The notes under the pieces: generated by a model
Database searches by the model: none
Seen by the model: the letters and a program-made list of their open reading frames with translations, nothing else
Told to the model about the DNA's origin: nothing
Position numbers and translations under genes: made by a program
Assembly (NCBI RefSeq): GCF_001641265.1
Contig: NW_020167538.1
Span: 682,001-746,000, forward strand
Direction: 5' to 3'
DNA length: 64,000 nt
Source of the DNA: Pseudogymnoascus destructans
Taxonomy: Eukaryota > Ascomycota > Leotiomycetes > Thelebolales > Thelebolaceae
In this document: piece after piece, positions 8,721-17,613 of the stretch
Layout: every line of letters starts with the position of its first letter
Position numbering within the stretch: position 1 is the first letter of the stretch

Positions 8721-10199
8721 CTATTTCGGATAATCCTTCAAATGCAAGCTCTTCAGCCTCACAAACTGCTCAAACCCATACTTACTAAGCGTCACCCCCC
8801 TCCCACTATTCTTCCACCCCGTCCACGCCAGATCCGGACTCGGAAAGTCGCAGCGATTCACAAACACCGTCCCCGCCTCTACCAACTCCGCCAACTCAGC
8901 ACCTTTCTTCGTATCGGCCGTCCAGATAGAGGCGGTGAGCCCGAACTCACTGTCGTTCATCAACTTCACTGCTTCGGCGTCGGAGGAGACGGACATGACG
9001 GGGATGACGGGGCCGAATGTCTCTTCCGTCATAACGGCCATGCTGTGATCCACGTCAACTAACAGCGTAGGAGCGACGAAATTCCCATCTGCGGGCGGAG
9101 AAGTGAACGACGCATTGGCGGGTGTAACATTCCTCGCCCCCGCTGCCACAGCATCGCTAATATGTCCCTCAATCGCAATCTTCGAGCGCTTCGAAATCAC
9201 CGGCCCAACATGCGTAGAGGGATCAAACGGATCACCCAACTTGTATCCCCCAAGTACCCTCTGCACTTCCTCCACAAACTTATCATGGATCGAAGAATCG
9301 ACATACACCCGCTCGATACTACAACAGCTCTGCCCGGAGTTAAACACTGCACCATCCACAATCTCCTCCGCCGCCCACGCCACGTCCACGTCGGAACGCA
9401 CATACGCCGCGTCTTTCCCCCCAAGCTCGAGGCCGACGGGTACCACGCGGTCCGCAGCAGCTTTCTGGACTGCCAAACCGCCTGCTACGGAGCCGGTGAA
9501 GGCTATTAAGGCGACCTTGGGGTTCTTGACGATGGTGTCGATGGTGAGGGGGGTGCCGGAGTGGAAGAATTGGATTACGCCCTCGGGGAGCCCGGCGAGG
9601 GTGAAGATGGAGGACAGGTTCTCGACGATGGTGGGGGTTTGGGGGCTGGGCTTGAGGATCACGGTGTTCCCGGCGAGGAGGGCGGGGATGAGGGAGTTGA
9701 TGAGGATTAGGTAGGGGTACTGTTGGTTTCCCGGGTTAGCTTCTTGCCTGGAGATGGATGGATGGGGGGGGGGGTGGGGAGGGGGGTGACGTACGTTCCA
9801 AGCGAAGAGTATGAGAACTGGACCGATGGGGACTTTCTTGATATATCTAGTAAACCCCTTCTCCGCCTCCCCCGGTGTGTCTTCGAGTGCTGATTCCGAG
9901 ATCTTGAGGAGGTAATCCCCCCGCTTCGCTGCTGTCGTCACTTCGACACCCGTATAGGCGATGGGACGGCCCATTTGCTCCGTGAGTTCTTTGGCGTATT
10001 CATCTTTCTTCGAAACCAGGATCTCTAGCGCCTTCTTGACGATTGCCTGGCGCTCCGAGAAGGGAGTTTTGCTCCACGTCTTGAAGCGCTCAGCGGATAC
10101 ATCGACGATCTTCTCGAGGTCGGCGGGGGTTGCACCAGTCCGGGTGAGGATGCCCTTGTTTGTGGTGGGTGAGATGGTGGTGAGGGTTTCTGCGGACAT
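8721..10199 (-). CDS. NAD(P)-dependent aldehyde dehydrogenase
   Basis: Two exons, 10199-9795 and 9719-8721, 467 residues after removal of a 75-bp intron (9794-9720, GTACGT...CAG). The intron is a multiple of three and stop-free, so it could be mistaken for coding. Its removal restores the conserved LFAWNYPYLILINSLIPALLAGN. Other landmarks: AGNTVILKPSPQTP (cofactor Lys), FTGSVAGG, VGLELGGKDAAYV (general-base Glu), FNSGQSCCSIERVYV (catalytic Cys), and EETFGPVIPVM. The enzyme oxidises an aldehyde to the acid. The sequence resembles the succinate-semialdehyde/betaine-aldehyde branch, but the substrate cannot be fixed. The C-terminus (HLKDYPK) has no peroxisomal signal. It is divergent from ESF2 with 278 bp between start codons. 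Confidence 0.9.
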   Translation of the reverse strand: MSAETLTTISPTTNKGILTRTGATPADLEKIVDVSAERFKTWSKTPFSERQAIVKKALEILVSKKDEYAKELTEQMGRPIAYTGVEVTTAAKRGDYLLKISESALEDTPGEAEKGFTRYIKKVPIGPVLILFAWNVRHPPPHPPPHPSISRQEANPGNQQYPYLILINSLIPALLAGNTVILKPSPQTPTIVENLSSIFTLAGLPEGVIQFFHSGTPLTIDTIVKNPKVALIAFTGSVAGGLAVQKAAADRVVPVGLELGGKDAAYVRSDVDVAWAAEEIVDGAVFNSGQSCCSIERVYVDSSIHDKFVEEVQRVLGGYKLGDPFDPSTHVGPVISKRSKIAIEGHISDAVAAGARNVTPANASFTSPPADGNFVAPTLLVDVDHSMAVMTEETFGPVIPVMSVSSDAEAVKLMNDSEFGLTASIWTADTKKGAELAELVEAGTVFVNRCDFPSPDLAWTGWKNSGRGVTLSKYGFEQFVRLKSLHLKDYPK

Positions 10200-10477
10200 T
10201 TTGGAGGTGGGGATGTGTGTAAACTCTTACGTTTTTTACGGGTAGAAGAGTATTTACAAAGGGGAAGAGTCAATGGTGACGAGGGTGTTGCAGTTTACGT
10301 ACTTGGGTGTAAGCTTGTCCCCATAAATGAGGGGCTTATCGGAGGCGGTGGCGTTGCTACTGTTATCGGTGTATCGGGCCGATAGATGTTCCGACTATCA
10401 GTAAATTTCCATGAAGGACAAGAATTAATGGGCGAGAATTAATGCGACTTCAATCCGTTTAAGAAAGCACAGCGATA

Positions 10478-11461
10478 ATGACAACAAGGAAGCACAACGA
10501 ATTCCTCGAGGCGGGTGAGAGCGATGATGATAGGGGGAGTGAGGGATATAATTCCGAAGCGGAAGATTTGAGGAAAGGAGAGAGAGGGCAGAAGAGATTC
10601 AAAGTCGACAGCGACGCCAGCGACGACGAAGACGACTTCGACGATGCCTCCGCCGACGAGACTACCAAACCCAGCATCCTAAACGAAGAATACGACGATG
10701 CTACTACCACACCAGACGACAAACCGGAGGAAAAATCAAAGCGCCTACGAAAGTCCGGAGATCTACCCGGCACCCCCAAACTCCTCAGCAAAAAGAACCT
10801 CGTCGCGACCGAAGCAGCCGTCAAGCGCTCCGGCGTCGTCTACCTCTCCCGTATCCCGCCCTTCATGAAGCCACAGAAACTTCGCTCCCTCCTCGAGCCC
10901 TTCGGCGACATAAACCGCATCTTCATGACGCCCGAGGACCCGACGTCGCACACCCGTCGCGTGCGGAATGGGGGGAACAAGAAACGCTCATTCACCGACG
11001 GTTGGGTAGAGTTCGTCAGCAAGTCCGACGCGAAGAAGGCGTGCGAACTGCTCAATACGCAGATTATCGGCGGGAAGAAGGGGACGTACTACCACGATGA
11101 TGTGTGGAATTTGCTGTACCTGAGGGGCTTCAAGTGGAACAACCTGACGCAGCAGATCGCGGCGGAGAATGCGGAGAGGGCGAGTAGGATGAGGGCGGAG
11201 ATTAGTAAGACGACGAAGGAGAATAAGGAGTTTGTGCAGAATGTGGAGAGGGCGAAGATGTTGGAGGGGATGGAGGCGAAGAAGGCGGCAAGGAGGGCGA
11301 AGGAGGGGGAGGGTATACTCGCTGGAGAGAGTGCGAAGGTGGAGAAGGTGAGGAAGGGGGGGGAGAGGGCGAGGCAGTTTAAGCAGACGCAGGCTGTGAC
11401 GAAGAGGAAGGCGACTGATCAGTCGGAGAGCGTGAAGCAGGTGTTGAGCAAGATTTTCTAA
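10478..11461 (+). CDS. ESF2: Pre-rRNA-processing protein Esf2 (ABT1 family)
   Basis: Single exon, 327 residues. The N-terminal 110 residues are acidic and low-complexity (DSDASDDEDDFDDASADE). An RRM-like domain then starts at GVVYLSRIPPFMKPQKLRSL (about 117-136), with LEPFGDINRIFMTPED and FTDGWVEFVSKSDAKKACEL. The conserved Esf2/ABT1 tail follows: YYHDDVWNLLYLRGFKWNNL and a basic coiled-coil (EISKTTKENKEFVQNVERAK). In yeast Esf2 is a nucleolar SSU-processome component that stimulates the helicase Dbp8 in 18S rRNA maturation. Length and domain order match the family. It sits among other ribosome-biogenesis genes (DBP7 at the left edge, NMD3 next). Confidence 0.93.
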   Translation: MTTRKHNEFLEAGESDDDRGSEGYNSEAEDLRKGERGQKRFKVDSDASDDEDDFDDASADETTKPSILNEEYDDATTTPDDKPEEKSKRLRKSGDLPGTPKLLSKKNLVATEAAVKRSGVVYLSRIPPFMKPQKLRSLLEPFGDINRIFMTPEDPTSHTRRVRNGGNKKRSFTDGWVEFVSKSDAKKACELLNTQIIGGKKGTYYHDDVWNLLYLRGFKWNNLTQQIAAENAERASRMRAEISKTTKENKEFVQNVERAKMLEGMEAKKAARRAKEGEGILAGESAKVEKVRKGGERARQFKQTQAVTKRKATDQSESVKQVLSKIF

Positions 11462-11899
11462 GAAGCAGGCAGGTAGCTTACAGTTAACGATTTATTGAAC
11501 ATATACTTAATCACTAGGCATGTGCGTGCGAGGCATTTCACTGGGACCAATCTTTGAAGTAGGACGTATTGAAGTCACTGTTATTGGCGACTAACTAAAA
11601 CAACACTTTTCCTTGTCATGTCACGTTAACCCACTCTCGCAATGCTCAAAACGCCCAAACTCCCGTTCCCCCGAGTGCTCTTCCGGCCCTGGCACGCTAT
11701 TCGAACCATCACCTGGCTGATGGAAGGTTCGTAGTTTGGTTGAAAGCGAAGCAATGCCAGGCGGATGCGTCGTGTTGTTTCACTCCACATTGACAATGGA
11801 AGAGGAGTAGACAGGATGTGTCGGGACACAAACTGCTACTACGCATGATCTCATGTGTCAGGAGATATATGCCCAGATTCCGAACCTAAGACCTCGAAT
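11462..11899. other. Intergenic 3' region ESF2 / NMD3
   Basis: Convergent gap of about 440 bp. I see terminator-like A/T stretches just after ESF2 but no gene, tRNA or repeat that holds up. Confidence 0.35.
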
Positions 11900-13519
11900 C
11901 TAACTCCCACCGGCATCGTTAACCTTCAGGTCATCGAACTCGTCGAGAAGCTCATCCATGTCTATTTGCGGCGTGTTATCCTCCTCTCCATCACTTGTCT
12001 CCGTCATGCTCATAGCATCTACCTCCTTCTGTGCTTGCTGGGCCTTGTAAAGAGCAAGAGTTTGTCTGAGCTCAGTATCTTCCTCAACATCACGCAAGAA
12101 CATCTCGTAATCCTTATCCATCTTCTCCTGGTCACCCTTCTTGGGCAACAAGTCACCCTCCTCCTTATTCATGCGCTTGAGACGCCAGTTACGGTTCTTT
12201 GGCTTCTTCTTTCTGGCGTAGAACTTCTTCACTAACATGACATCTGGGATGTATGATGAATATGTAGACGAGTTCTCCAACGCATCGTATTGAGGGTTGT
12301 TGAAATTCGACTCGCTGAGGACATATCCCATAACTGAATCACCGGGGTGAAGGACGTTACCAAGATGTGTTCTTGCGAAAAACGTCTTGTCATTGTGGCC
12401 CAGGTCCGACGCTCTGGCAATGGTTGCCTCTGCAAGCGCCCAGCGACCCTTCTCCACGCCTACCAAATCGATATCCAGGACAACAAACTCGACAAGCTCC
12501 TTTACGTCCGCAAGGCACGAAAATGGTGCACGCCAGTAGATAGGGGTGCTGACATCATGAGTCTGGAGAGTGCTTGGGTCGAGGAGGTTGATGGCGGTTC
12601 CAACACGGTAACATAGTGCTATCGGGTTCATGTTTCCGATTTGATGTGCCAGCTTGATAGGCAGTGCTACCAAGTCATCTTTGCAGATGGGAACTAATTC
12701 GATGGAATACGAGAACTTATATGACTTTGTTGACGTATGGATATCCATGGAAATGAGTTCTTGAGACTTCTTGCTCTTAACTGGGGCGACGGATGTGAGG
12801 AAGTCGACAAAGGCAGTTGCCTGGTTTCTTGCCGCAAAGTAGAAATCCAGACCATCCTTGACTTCTTTGATATTGATGGAATCTTTGTGGGCTCCGTGCT
12901 TGAGGATAAGTTGCTCTAGGTAGAGGAAAGTACGCTTGTGCGGCACCTTCTGTCTAACCTGTACACATGCTCTCCAAGTATTTGCTGTGTATGACTTGGC
13001 ACAGTCGGGGCACTGTTGGTATGCCACCACATATTCGATCTCGAATGACTGTTGTAGGACAACGCCCTCGGAGACGGAGTCTTGAATAGTGAGCTTGATC
13101 TTGATTCTGCGAGAATGGGGTTCCGTCCAGATAAAGCTTGCATCTATAATTCGGACCTTGTGAAGACCTCGAAGCTTTTTCAGGCACAGAGCCAATAATT
13201 CTCTCGATTCAGGCGCGGCCACAATATAACTGGTGGGAGGAAGTAACCATCTCTCGCAATCTCTGCAGAAATGAAGGGTGGCCTCTCTTTGGATGCCTCC
13301 GGAGACATCCATAGTAAGTTTGACACAGTCGTAACATAATGCATTCGCCGACGCTGCTCCGTCGATGGGTGCACCACAGTTACAGCACAAAATACTAGTT
13401 GCGTCGGTATAAATTATTCACATGGTGAGGAAAAGTTCAGGGACTTACGTTGCGGCTGTCTGGAGGGCACGCGCGGAGGGCGCGATAGAAATCGGCGCAT
13501 CTAAATCCATGGACGCCAT
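11900..13519 (-). CDS. NMD3: 60S ribosomal export adaptor Nmd3
   Basis: Two exons, 13519-13449 and 13394-11900, give 521 residues. Nmd3 binds late pre-60S subunits and recruits the exportin Crm1. The short first exon ends ...RALQTAA, and splicing (54-bp intron, GTAAGT...CTAG) produces TILCCNCGAPIDG, the family's N-terminal zinc-binding start. Paired Cys motifs follow: CCNCG...CYDC, HFCRDCERW and CPDC. Further conserved text includes LAHQIGNMNPIALCYRVG and the C-terminal acidic region (MDELLDEFDDLKV), which fits a leucine-rich export signal, plus a basic patch (FYARKKKPKNRNWRLKRM) that fits import. Length matches fungal Nmd3. The start at 13519 is preferred because exon 1 begins MASMDLDAP, typical of fungal orthologues. 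Confidence 0.94.
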
Positions 13520-13881
13520 CTTGAAAGGCCCAGGTGAATTTGCTTGTGATGTTGATTTGTATTTCTCGAGAGTTTCGAGTGTGGTGGTGTTTGTTAAAGG
13601 ATAACAAAAAGTTCCAGTCAAGAGTTTGCCCCGCGATTGTTGATTATGCACGGTAGCCGAGGGGCACCAAGGTGGCAATAGCTTATCAACCAACCCTATT
13701 CAAATCTCTGTCGATTTGTACACTATGTCGCCAAATATTTCTGTTGGTTTTAAGACTCATGATATTTGGTCTTGGGTCTCTTGGCTGATGATATTTGGAG
13801 AATTCACTTCAGAAATGACTCTGCCCAGATCCTGTCAACGCCACGTGAGCAAACGCATGGATGACTTTTAAAAGTGATGTA
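13520..13881. other. Intergenic region upstream of NMD3
   Basis: NMD3 promoter and 3' flank of the next gene. It contains imperfect copies of an ATGATATTTGG-like word (about 13756-13800). No gene is seen. Confidence 0.35.
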
Positions 13882-15053
13882 TTATAGGAACTTGGGCATA
13901 TACTTGGCGTCCTTGGTATCCTTCTCTTCTTGCATTCGTCTTATTCTGGCCTGTTCTCTACTTCGAGCAATACGGGCCATGCTTTCTGATGACATTGTGC
14001 GGCCGTCAGAAGTGGGCTCCCCTTGATTATATGACGACGGTTCAAACGTTTCGCTCTTTAGTAATTCTGATTCTCCTGCTTCCCCAGGCTCGGAGATTGT
14101 ATTTCTCCTTTCAATCGACTCATTTTTGATATAAGAACTTGTATTAGTAGCCACAGGGGCAGCAGCAAGGTCATCGTCATCATCTTCGGTTTCTGTTTCC
14201 CCTTCCTCTTCAGTAGATTTTACTGAGGCAGGCTTCGCCAATTCAGACTCCCCTGGATCTGGCATATCGTAGGTTTCCATTCGCCCAACCGTAGACCCTT
14301 TGTAGCCCGCAGCTGCCTTCGTAGTGCTGTGGAATCCCGAAATCTCAGTCAGTGGAACGGCGGATGCCCTCGGTTTTTCCATGAGCCCATGAAGGGCTGT
14401 ACCAAGCCAAGGCCCCTGGCTTTCATCTGAATCGTCCTCATCCCGAGGTTGATCTCCATGGATATCTTTGATGGCATCAGCTTGCTTCTTCGCCCTAGCT
14501 ATGCTTTCGACTTTTCGACGTGTTTCGCCTCCCATCTTCGTAGTTACCGGCCTAGAAATTGCATTGATAGTAGCTGCATCCTGGGCCTTTGCGCTATTTT
14601 TCATACGCTGGTACTCTGCGGCATGGAGATGCTGGGTAAACTCCTTTGCTACGTCCAGGAATTCGTCTTCGACCATACGATACCGGTCATCATTGTTAAA
14701 TCCATCGATCATGAAACTGTAATGAATTTTAGACCAGTTGTAAGATAAATGTAGCCACATGATACGACATACCTTTCTTCGGGCGGTTCATTTGGTGTAG
14801 CAGATACTTCACGTGCTATGCTTATTAGCATTTTGTTCAGTAGGATTCTATAATAATGCTTACCTGCAGCTCTTGACCCCGCCCCCCTGCGATTCTGTCT
14901 CCCTGGCGGCTGTTCTATGTCTGAACTATCCAATATGGGTCTCGGCCTTCTGGGGCGTGATGAAGTAGTATTCCGGGAGCTTGAGCTATCTTGATTGGTG
15001 TCTGTTTGGAGCCATGGAAGTTTCCTCGTCATTTGAACGTCCGTGGGTGCCAA
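13882..15053 (-). CDS. Conserved-looking fungal protein of unknown function
   Basis: Three exons, 15053-14864, 14815-14773 and 14716-13882, give 355 residues. Introns are 48 and 56 bp with GTAAGC/GTATGT donors and TAG/CAG acceptors, and the frame is kept across both. I do not recognise a named domain. The N-terminus (about 1-70) is Ser/Arg/Pro-rich with RPRRPRP. A likely folded segment starts at FMIDGFNNDDRYRMVEDEFL (about 79-98) and runs through AKEFTQHLHAAEYQRMKN, a predicted helical block. The middle has TRRKVESIARAKKQ, GPWLGTALHGLM and an acidic run (EEEGETETEDDDDDLAAA). The end is a basic helix (MARIARSREQARIRRMQEEK) and KYMPKFL. Basic and acidic low-complexity tracts suggest a nuclear protein; this is inference only. 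Confidence 0.75.
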
Positions 15054-16423
15054 AATAGCCCCGATTCACCCTAAGACCGACTTGATCGTATTAAATCCAA
15101 AACCAGGAACGCCGTATGCTCCTGGTCAGCGTAGGCCCTTTGCCGAGAACTAGGCATCCACTTGGTTAAATACAGCTCATCAGCAGGGATGACATTCAAT
15201 TATGTGCAGCTACGGCTGTAGCGACGGCTAATTTGAAGTAGCTGGGGGTGAATTTGGTGTTGCGTATTCTTCACCAGTCGCCGCCTGCAACTGATCCAAC
15301 AGTGAGTTGCCGAAGGTGGTTTGGTCAGCTGTGTGTGCTTGACGTTGTCAACATCACCTTCCTCTTCACTCTGGGCTTCAGAATCAGTCGCAAGGGAATC
15401 TGTTCGCTGTGGTCGGTATATAGGTTTCTTATACTCTCCTTTCATCACTTTAAACCAACGGATAGTTCGAGTTGAGACCCTAAATTCCTGGGCCAGTTAT
15501 CGCATTCGTCTTCCTCGGCACCCCTTCAATCGGTTTTGATACAGCGACTAAAGGCTCTATTTGCTCCTTTGAAAGCTTCGTTAGCCGCCGTCGTGGAAAT
15601 ACTCGTCTTTGAGTGTCGGGCTGACTTCTGGGTTGTACCCGCGTTTCTTAGCCTCGCTGATTATGTACTGGAGCTGTTTCTTCTTGATGCTGGTCAATTT
15701 TTCGATATTCTCGAAGCTGTAGCCATAGTGTTTAAGGGTAACGGCTTAAGCACGGGTTTCAAGTGTTGTCTGTCGAATTTAATTGCATTTATTGACTTGT
15801 GAGCAATATTATGGCCCGGCTTATGGCCTAGGCTTAAAATTAACATAAACAGTCCTATTTAAAATTTACATTCTACATCACAATATTTCCAAAGCTGACA
15901 CATATAGAACTGCAGCAAATATATTCTTCATTACCCCCCAAATATTTAAGCATTTATTTATTGCGCTCCAATGCCTTGCATTATGGGGAGATTTGGAGGC
16001 ATGAGACCAGGTCCAGAATATACACCGAGCTTCTTACTATCCGGCTGAGCGCTTCTCTTGTTCTCTACAATAGGATAGACCTATGAATCCCAACCGCTGG
16101 GTAACTTTTAGATACCGCGAATGTAGGAGGTCATCGACATGTATAAATATCAAACCCAATCCCCGGGTGATGCGACCGCCTGCCACCATCTTCTTAGCCA
16201 CATGGTGTTCAGCTTGGCAGAACCGCATACATACGGCCTTGCTTCAGACACTGACCTCCACGATGTCTTCATTTTTACACTACTGAGAGTAACCGCCTTG
16301 TGGATTCGCTCCATCGCTCCCAATGGCCCCGCCAGTTTATAGAGCTACCGCTCGATATATACGGCTGGTATTCTGGATGCCCGGAGGTATTGTTTAATAT
16401 CCCTATTCAACAAAACAATATTC
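15054..16423. other. AT-rich intergenic region with a transposon relic
   Basis: Long non-coding stretch. The first part (15370-15740) holds a decayed transposase fragment (separate entry). The rest, especially 15800-16000, is AT-rich with no coherent reading frame. I see no gene. Confidence 0.45.
15370..15740 (-). mobile_element. Decayed transposase fragment with helix-turn-helix (possibly Tc1/mariner-like)
   Basis: On the minus strand one reading gives FENIEKLTSIKKKQLQYIIS, then AKKRGYNPEVSPTLKDEYF, several stops, then LAQEFRVSTRTIRWFKVMKG. The last piece has the spacing of a transposase helix-turn-helix, and the 'RGYNPEV...DEYF' segment resembles the linker ahead of it in fungal Tc1/mariner elements. 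Stops and at least one frame change mark it as a relic. No terminal repeats were found. Family assignment is by eye only. Confidence 0.35.
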
Positions 16424-17134
16424 TCAAAGATCTGGTAAGAAGTGTTGCTTAAACTTCTTGTTCGCCCTGTCTACGGCGCGATGTTGGAACTGATCCCCAT
16501 GTAACTCGAAGACCAAGCTCTTTTTTGCTGCCTGATCCAGTTGCGTATCTTTTGATTCTTCCGCTTCTGCGTCGTCTCGAACCTCGAACCTGAAAACTGT
16601 GTGCTCTTTTGGCAGAACCTTCAACTCGTCTCCTTCGGTGATAATTTCGAATGTAAACTTGGTATCCTTGACGACGATACCTTTCACACCGACACGGCTT
16701 GTGCAACGGCTTCGTGATACCTGGACAAGTGCGCCATGATAATCAGCACTGGCAAGCTTGGCAGCTACTGGTCCAGAAATTGGCCTGCCCGATCCCAATA
16801 TTTCATTAATGTATCCAGTCCATAGCTGGTGGAGCGGTTCGAAGATCGCATATTTCTGTTGGTCGCTGGGAATCGAGTGTAGTGCTGTTGCGCGCTTCTC
16901 GGCCGCACTCAATGGCTGTGGCTTGCGCTTCTTCTTAAGCTTCGATGCAGCTTGTAGGCGTAGTGTGCGTCGATAGGCGCGACCAGAGGGCGTGGGGTTT
17001 TCACCCGGCTTGAGATGCAAGGGTCGGAGCTTGACTTTCTCAGTGAAGATGCGGGAGACAGTTGTTGGAGGATGGGCAAGGGACAAGAGGTGAGCTGCGA
17101 CATGCGTACCTGGTGACGCCGAGGTGTTTGCCAT
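16424..17134 (-). CDS. POP4: RNase P / RNase MRP protein subunit Pop4 (p29/Rpp29)
   Basis: Single exon of 236 codons from the ATG at 17134. An upstream in-frame ATG at 17242 exists, but MANTSASPGTH is the better start because the extension overlaps the foldback repeat upstream. Pop4 is a protein subunit of RNase P (tRNA 5' processing) and RNase MRP (rRNA processing). The central basic stretch RTLRLQAASKLKKKRKPQPL is followed by YAIFEPLHQLWTGYINEIL and the Sm-like beta-barrel of the Rpp29 family: KLASADYHGALVQVSRSRC, VGVKGIVVKDTKFTFEIIT and LKVLPKEHTVFRFEV. It ends in FELHGDQFQHRAVDRANKKF, also conserved. The gene is divergent from the acyltransferase. Confidence 0.9.
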   Translation of the reverse strand: MANTSASPGTHVAAHLLSLAHPPTTVSRIFTEKVKLRPLHLKPGENPTPSGRAYRRTLRLQAASKLKKKRKPQPLSAAEKRATALHSIPSDQQKYAIFEPLHQLWTGYINEILGSGRPISGPVAAKLASADYHGALVQVSRSRCTSRVGVKGIVVKDTKFTFEIITEGDELKVLPKEHTVFRFEVRDDAEAEESKDTQLDQAAKKSLVFELHGDQFQHRAVDRANKKFKQHFLPDL

Positions 17135-17613
17135 TGTGATTACAGCTTCGAGTTCCGTCGAAATGCCGAGGACTTGCAGTCTGGTCGATTGTAGTCCAGT
17201 CGCGAGCCGTGGACACAAAAATGTTGAGGTGGGGTTATGCACAATACTCGAAGTGGATTACGGATTAGGTAATCCATTTGGAGTAACTTAACTTATTGTG
17301 CATTAACCCCACCTCAACAAAAGGCCCTCCCTGCTCACACATAATAAATTACCTAGGTAGGTACTTTATTATGTGTGAGCAAGGCCTTTTTTGACGTTCG
17401 TCCCACGGGCCAATCACTCGGCAATTCGGCTCGTGCCAGACAGTGGAGTGGGGTTGGCCCGTGGACGAACGAAGTAATGCACTTGGAGTATGTATTGTGA
17501 AGTCCGGGGAAGCAAGCTAGGCCAACTTGCCCTCCTCAACCTAGACTGTCGAGATCAACTGCAATGCGACTATGACTAGAATTCGATGAAGTGAGATCGG
17601 AATCTCTGCAACA
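17135..17613. promoter_or_regulatory. Divergent intergenic region POP4 / acyltransferase
   Basis: About 480 bp between two start codons, mostly occupied by nested inverted repeats (separate entry). Both promoters must lie in or beside this foldback sequence. Confidence 0.45.
17222..17500. repeat. Foldback/MITE-like unit of nested inverted repeats
   Basis: Four sets of arms can be paired by eye: 17224-17246 with 17294-17318 (TTGAGGTGGGGTTATGCACA type); 17241-17262 with 17474-17499 (CACAATACTCGAAGTGGATT, imperfect); a perfect 16-bp stem 17333-17348/17365-17380 (GCTCACACATAATAAA) with a 16-base loop containing CCTAGG; and 17395-17413/17454-17471 (CGTTCGTCCCACGGGCCAA, one bulge). The outer imperfect pair would be the termini of a miniature element of about 260 bp. 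No coding sequence lies inside, and no target duplication could be fixed. Confidence 0.6.

Noticed and set aside
11660..11770. Possible tRNA on the minus strand (7-bp CCTGGCA/TGCCAGG stem and GGTTCGAAT)
   Set aside because: The T-arm and anticodon arm do not pair and the D-arm is missing; only the acceptor-like stem fits.
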